A DNA stretch of 9,069 bases. Source: Pseudanabaena sp. CAN_BIN31 (lineage in GTDB: Bacteria; Cyanobacteriota; Cyanobacteriia; Pseudanabaenales; Pseudanabaenaceae). The stretch is taken from assembly GCA_026785865.1 (NCBI GenBank), contig JAJAZG010000175.1:1-9069 (forward strand), read 5' to 3'. Position numbers and translations under genes: made by a program. Of this stretch, positions 6,590-9,069 are shown piece by piece; positions within the stretch are counted from its first letter, which is position 1, and the number at the start of each line of letters is the position of its first letter. The notes below the pieces were generated by a model. That model made no database searches and had not been told where the DNA came from. It was given only the letters and a program-made list of their open reading frames with translations.

Positions 6590-8311
6590 ATGGATTCTGC
6601 CCTCTTAGATCAAGTCCGCCACCTCTGCCGCGATCGCGCCGCCTATGAACGCCTAAAAGCGATTTTGGTACAACAAGAGCGCGTCCATCAGATTAACTGG
6701 GAAGATCAGTATGAAAAGCTGATGTCAGCAAATTTATCAGATCTAAACTCATCAGATTCAAAAGCTTCAGATATTTTTAATAATATTATCGCCAGAGAGA
6801 AAGCACTTGCCCAGCTTGCTGATGCCATCCAGCGATCGCCATCTTTAGAGCTAGTTTTACAAATAGCTGTCCAAGTCGCCCAAAAATTATTGCAAGTGGA
6901 TCGTGTGGCAATTTTTCGCGCTCATCCCGATGGGCGCGGCGAATTTGCGATTGATGCGATCGCCGCAGGTGTGACATCCTTAGCCGATATGCCTGAAAGA
7001 CAGCTTCCACTAGCTCGGCATATGATCGAACATTCTGTTCAGACCATTGACAGCATTCGCAGTTCTAGCCTGTCTTCTCATATCGTGGCGCTGCTGGAAC
7101 AAATTGGTATTTCATCCTATGCAGCTAATAAAATCTATGCAGGGCAAGAAGTCTGGGGAACTCTAGTTGCTTTTGAAGGTGGCGCTTATCATAGCTGGTC
7201 AGAAAGCGATCGCACTTCTCTATCTTTGATTGCCGCCCAAGTTGGAATTGCCATATCCTTAACTGATTTGCGCCAACAATCTCAAAAGCTAACTGACGAT
7301 CTACGCATCTTACAGATTGAATTAGATAACTTGCAGCAAACAGTTGCAGAAATTGCTGAGAGTAAGAGCAATAATTCAACTATTACGTCAGATGTCACGC
7401 CAATTTTTGAGGAACCTGTTCCCATATTCGTTATTGCAGATGATAGCCTTAAATCAGCTTCATTCAGCGAGTCAGAACAAGAAGAGTTTGCTGTAACTGA
7501 GGAAGATATCGCCCTTTCAGAAGCATATAATTTGGAACTAAATAAGATAGAATTAGCCGAATTAGAAAAATCTGAGGTAGAGAATCATACTTCTAATGTG
7601 ATAGATTCGCAGGTACATCAAATTGAAAATCTTGAGCTAGAAGATTTAGTGTTAGAAAATCTAGCATTAGCAGAAGAGGAACAAGTGGCGATCGCGCTAG
7701 AAGTAGCCGAATCAGAAATCATCGAATCACAATCATTGGAAGTAAAGGAATTGGAGGAATCTGAGCAAGATGAGAATACCTCAGTAGATCTAGTCGAGCC
7801 AGAATTAATCGAGTCAGAACTTATTCAACAAGAACCAATAGAATCAGAAATATCTGAGTCAGAAATTGCCCAAATTAATAATTCTCAAACTGACTTACAG
7901 ACAAATGTAGATGAAGACGAAGAACCTGCAATTGAGCCTGAGTTTATAGAAACAATTTTGGAAATTGCGGGCAACGATCTCAAAGCGACAGATTTTTTAT
8001 TGAATGTGATTGACACGTATTTAGGAGACGCACCTCTCCTAGTGCAATCAATCGACAAGGCGATCGCCATTAACGACCATCTTAGAATATTGCAATCACT
8101 AAATACCTTACGCTCAAGTAGTCACCACATCGGTGCATTAAAACTTTCGTATCAATGTCGGCAACTAGAATCGGCGGTAAAGGCGAATTATGTCGTGTTA
8201 GTTTATGCTTGCTTGTCACAAGTGGCGATCGAAGTGCAGAGAGTAACCGATGCATTACGAATAGAGCGATCGCGTTATAGCCAAAATAGCGATCGCCTCC
8301 GCCTCAAATAG
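6590..8311 (+). CDS. GAF domain protein with acidic linker and degenerate C-terminal Hpt domain
   Basis: This 573-residue soluble protein sits after two receiver-kinase genes. Residues 1-80 look helical. Residues 85-225 form a GAF domain of phytochrome-like flavour (VDRVAIFRAHPDGRGEF, then EVWGTLVAFE and WSESDRTSLSLIAAQVGIAI). It contains no Cys, so no covalent bilin is expected. Residues 226-260 may be a coiled-coil exit helix. Residues 270-450 are a low-complexity acidic linker very rich in Glu and Ser, with IESE/LE-type pseudo-repeats. Residues 450-562 resemble an Hpt four-helix bundle: the segment LNTLRSSSHHIGA (504-516), followed by CRQLE, fits the pattern H-x-L-K-G-x-S-x-x-x-G. The phosphoacceptor His is Asn505 and the Lys is Arg508. 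The protein is therefore probably not a phosphotransfer donor; it may bind receivers or act as a sensor scaffold. ATG 6590 has no Shine-Dalgarno. The architecture call is good, the function open. Confidence 0.8.
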   Translation: MDSALLDQVRHLCRDRAAYERLKAILVQQERVHQINWEDQYEKLMSANLSDLNSSDSKASDIFNNIIAREKALAQLADAIQRSPSLELVLQIAVQVAQKLLQVDRVAIFRAHPDGRGEFAIDAIAAGVTSLADMPERQLPLARHMIEHSVQTIDSIRSSSLSSHIVALLEQIGISSYAANKIYAGQEVWGTLVAFEGGAYHSWSESDRTSLSLIAAQVGIAISLTDLRQQSQKLTDDLRILQIELDNLQQTVAEIAESKSNNSTITSDVTPIFEEPVPIFVIADDSLKSASFSESEQEEFAVTEEDIALSEAYNLELNKIELAELEKSEVENHTSNVIDSQVHQIENLELEDLVLENLALAEEEQVAIALEVAESEIIESQSLEVKELEESEQDENTSVDLVEPELIESELIQQEPIESEISESEIAQINNSQTDLQTNVDEDEEPAIEPEFIETILEIAGNDLKATDFLLNVIDTYLGDAPLLVQSIDKAIAINDHLRILQSLNTLRSSSHHIGALKLSYQCRQLESAVKANYVVLVYACLSQVAIEVQRVTDALRIERSRYSQNSDRLRLK

Positions 8312-8327
8312 CTTTTTAAAAGTCATA

Positions 8328-8350
8328 AAATCCATTTAAGTAGAGGATTT
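8328..8350. promoter_or_regulatory. Inverted repeat AAATCC-N11-GGATTT overlapping the predicted -35 region
   Basis: A 6-bp inverted repeat with an 11-base spacer spans the expected -35 position of the promoter at 8359-8364. It could be an operator or only a weak hairpin. It is short enough to occur by chance. Confidence 0.25.
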
Positions 8351-8364
8351 AATGGGTCTATAAT
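8336..8364 (+). promoter_or_regulatory. Candidate promoter with consensus -10 TATAAT
   Basis: A perfect TATAAT lies at 8359-8364. At 17 bases spacing upstream is TTAAGT (8336-8341), which matches 3 of 6 positions of TTGACA. Transcription would begin near 8371 and leave a leader of about 115 bases before the GTG at 8487. That leader contains the CCAAAAAGCT hairpin. This would make the small coiled-coil gene independent of the upstream GAF gene. Confidence 0.45.
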
Positions 8365-8404
8365 ACATAGTTATAAGTACGAATTACGGTAAAATTTAAT
8401 TTAA

Positions 8405-8463
8405 GTAGCCAAGCAAAAAAACATAAAATCCAAAAAGCTGCGCCGCAGCTTTTTAGACTTTAT
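8405..8463. repeat. CCAAAAAGCT-family hairpin in the leader of the small coiled-coil gene
   Basis: The core arms 8432-8442 (AAAAAGCTGCG) and 8444-8454 are exact reverse complements around one base. Pairing extends outward to about 8423/8463 with two mismatches. The left flank, TTAAGTAGCCAAGCAAAA (8401-8418), resembles the left terminus of the 3976-4066 element. ACATAAAATCC (8421-8431) resembles the flank of the 190-235 element. The right flank is not clearly conserved, so this copy may be decayed. It lies 24 bases before the GTG start and could terminate or fold the leader. Confidence 0.65.
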
Positions 8464-8486
8464 ATCTAATTAATTATGTAGATGCT

Positions 8487-8912
8487 GTGACAGAAATTTC
8501 TGACTGGAGCGATGTAGAAGCTCAACTTCAAGAAACTAAAGAATTATTAACAGAGATCGAACAGCGTTTTCTGCAAGTTCGTCATGACTCCCTGAAGCAG
8601 CATGAACTGCAAACACAACAAGAACAAATCAGAGCGCAAATTCAAGATATTTCAGGCGATCGCCCTCACCTAAATAGCAATCAAAAAATTCGCCGTAAAC
8701 CTAATCCTAAAGATAGGCGATCGCCATCTAACCCGCATAAAGAAGAACTCCTCAAACAATTAGACGAGCTAGGCGAGCAACTCGAACAAATCGAAGCCGA
8801 TCTGGAAAGTCGCTTATTATCTTGGAGTAGTTTTCGCGAACCGTTTTGGCAGATCGTCCGTTTCGTTGGCATCGGCATAATTATCGGCGTAATTTTGCGA
8901 AGCTGCGCTTAA
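8487..8912 (+). CDS. Small coiled-coil protein with C-terminal membrane anchor, unknown function
   Basis: I do not recognise a characterised family. The 141-residue product has two helical, Glu/Gln-rich coiled-coil stretches (about 8-56 and 85-112). They are joined by a basic, proline-containing linker (58-83) whose coding DNA holds two HIP1 sites. One hydrophobic segment at the extreme C-terminus (about 119-137, EPFWQIVRFVGIGIIIGVIL) is followed by RSCA. There is no signal peptide. It should therefore be a tail-anchored membrane protein with its coiled coil in the cytoplasm. The start is GTG at 8487: nearby upstream ATGs (8476 and 8482) are out of frame, and no in-frame ATG precedes the first helix. 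A candidate promoter at 8336-8364 and a hairpin in the leader precede it. It may act as a scaffold or membrane tether. The coding call is strong because of codon-level structure and the coherent anchor. Confidence 0.8.
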   Translation: MTEISDWSDVEAQLQETKELLTEIEQRFLQVRHDSLKQHELQTQQEQIRAQIQDISGDRPHLNSNQKIRRKPNPKDRRSPSNPHKEELLKQLDELGEQLEQIEADLESRLLSWSSFREPFWQIVRFVGIGIIIGVILRSCA

Positions 8913-9069
8913 ATCGAAACAGCGTGAGGCGGGGCAAAGCGCCGCATCACACTGAGTACAGAGAAGTTGTTTAAAAATTCGCAGATGGGCGCATATTAAA
9001 AAAAAAAAATCAATTATTAAAAAACCAAACAAATAATGATTAAAAAAAAGAAAAAAAACAACAACAAAA
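8913..9069. other. Gene-free end of window with extremely A-rich tail
   Basis: After the hairpin at 8924-8950 there is no credible reading frame. From about 8998 to 9069 the sequence is almost only A with scattered C, T and G, including runs of 8-12 A and a CAACAACAAAA end. This composition is unlike the rest of the window. It may be a low-quality contig end or a natural A-tract region. Confidence 0.7.
8924..8950. terminator. Imperfect hairpin after the small coiled-coil gene
   Basis: Arms 8924-8935 (GTGAGGCGGGGC) and 8939-8950 pair at 10 of 12 positions around an AAA loop, 11 bases after the stop codon. No T-run follows directly. It may be a weak terminator or a decayed GC-rich repeat. Confidence 0.45.

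Larger units (their letters stand above)
496..8724. repeat. HIP1 sites (GCGATCGC), about 26 copies
   Basis: By eye I find the exact octamer starting at 496, 739, 1649, 2467, 2623, 2886, 3272, 3701, 4217, 4757, 5468, 5687, 5959, 6030, 6051, 6494, 6630, 6832, 6956, 7206, 7688, 8060, 8266, 8289, 8656 and 8717. That is about one per 350 bases, far above chance for an octamer. HIP1 is a recognised marker of many cyanobacterial genomes. All but one (6494) fall inside genes; none falls in the hairpins. Confidence 0.9.

Noticed and set aside
4100..8311. Known defence or conflict system
   Set aside because: No nuclease, toxin, transposase, NTPase or restriction domain is present. All domains are ordinary two-component and GAF signalling modules.
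190..8463. CRISPR-like reading of the recurring hairpins
   Set aside because: The repeats are kilobases apart, differ in length and are intergenic. There are no regular spacers and no cas genes.
8817..9032. 71-residue minus-strand open frame at the end of the window
   Set aside because: It depends on the A-rich tail, which gives a Phe/Ile-rich start, and overlaps the end of the coiled-coil gene. It is probably an artefact of composition.

Overview
The window looks like a piece of a cyanobacterial chromosome. The 8-bp palindrome GCGATCGC (HIP1, a hallmark of many cyanobacteria) occurs about 26 times in 9 kb. The genes are cyanobacterial in style: receiver-first hybrid histidine kinases, a phytochrome-like GAF protein and a NhaP/RCK antiporter. 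A Pseudanabaena-like filamentous cyanobacterium is my guess from the many intergenic hairpins built on a CCAAAAAGCT core. That genus assignment is inference and is not proven here.

Layout: (1) 1-182, + strand, is the C-terminal part of an A-type Fe-S carrier protein (IscA/SufA/HesB family), cut by the window edge. (2) A 22-bp perfect hairpin at 190-235 separates it from a convergent minus-strand pair. That pair is ppx (exopolyphosphatase with an HD-like C-terminal domain, 3887 to 2298) followed downstream by a CPA1/NhaP-type cation/proton antiporter with a TrkA/RCK cytosolic domain (2250 to 271). A 15-bp perfect hairpin fills the 47-bp gap between the two. (3) A divergent region, 3888-4099, carries a nested hairpin repeat. 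(4) Three plus-strand signalling genes follow. Two are receiver-histidine kinase proteins (4100-5191 and 5348-6430). The third (6590-8311) has a GAF domain, a very acidic linker and a C-terminal Hpt-like domain. (5) A small GTG-started coiled-coil protein with a C-terminal membrane anchor follows (8487-8912). (6) The last about 70 bases are extremely A-rich and do not look like the rest of the window.

The plus-strand genes look like a local phosphosignalling cluster. Both kinases keep all the catalytic residues I can check: the receiver Asp, the H-box His, and the N, G1 and G2 boxes. The third protein has the fold signature of an Hpt, but its phosphoacceptor His is replaced by Asn505 (AAT where CAT would be expected), so it probably cannot relay phosphate. 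Its phytochrome-like GAF domain also has no Cys, so it cannot hold a thioether-linked bilin. I read it as a degenerate regulator or scaffold that may bind the receivers of its neighbours. An HLR1-like direct repeat (the RpaB-type motif) lies upstream of it.

Almost every intergenic gap contains a long inverted repeat. Three of these share one core and look like a dispersed MITE-like family. I see no CRISPR array, transposase, toxin-antitoxin pair, defence system, tRNA or rRNA.
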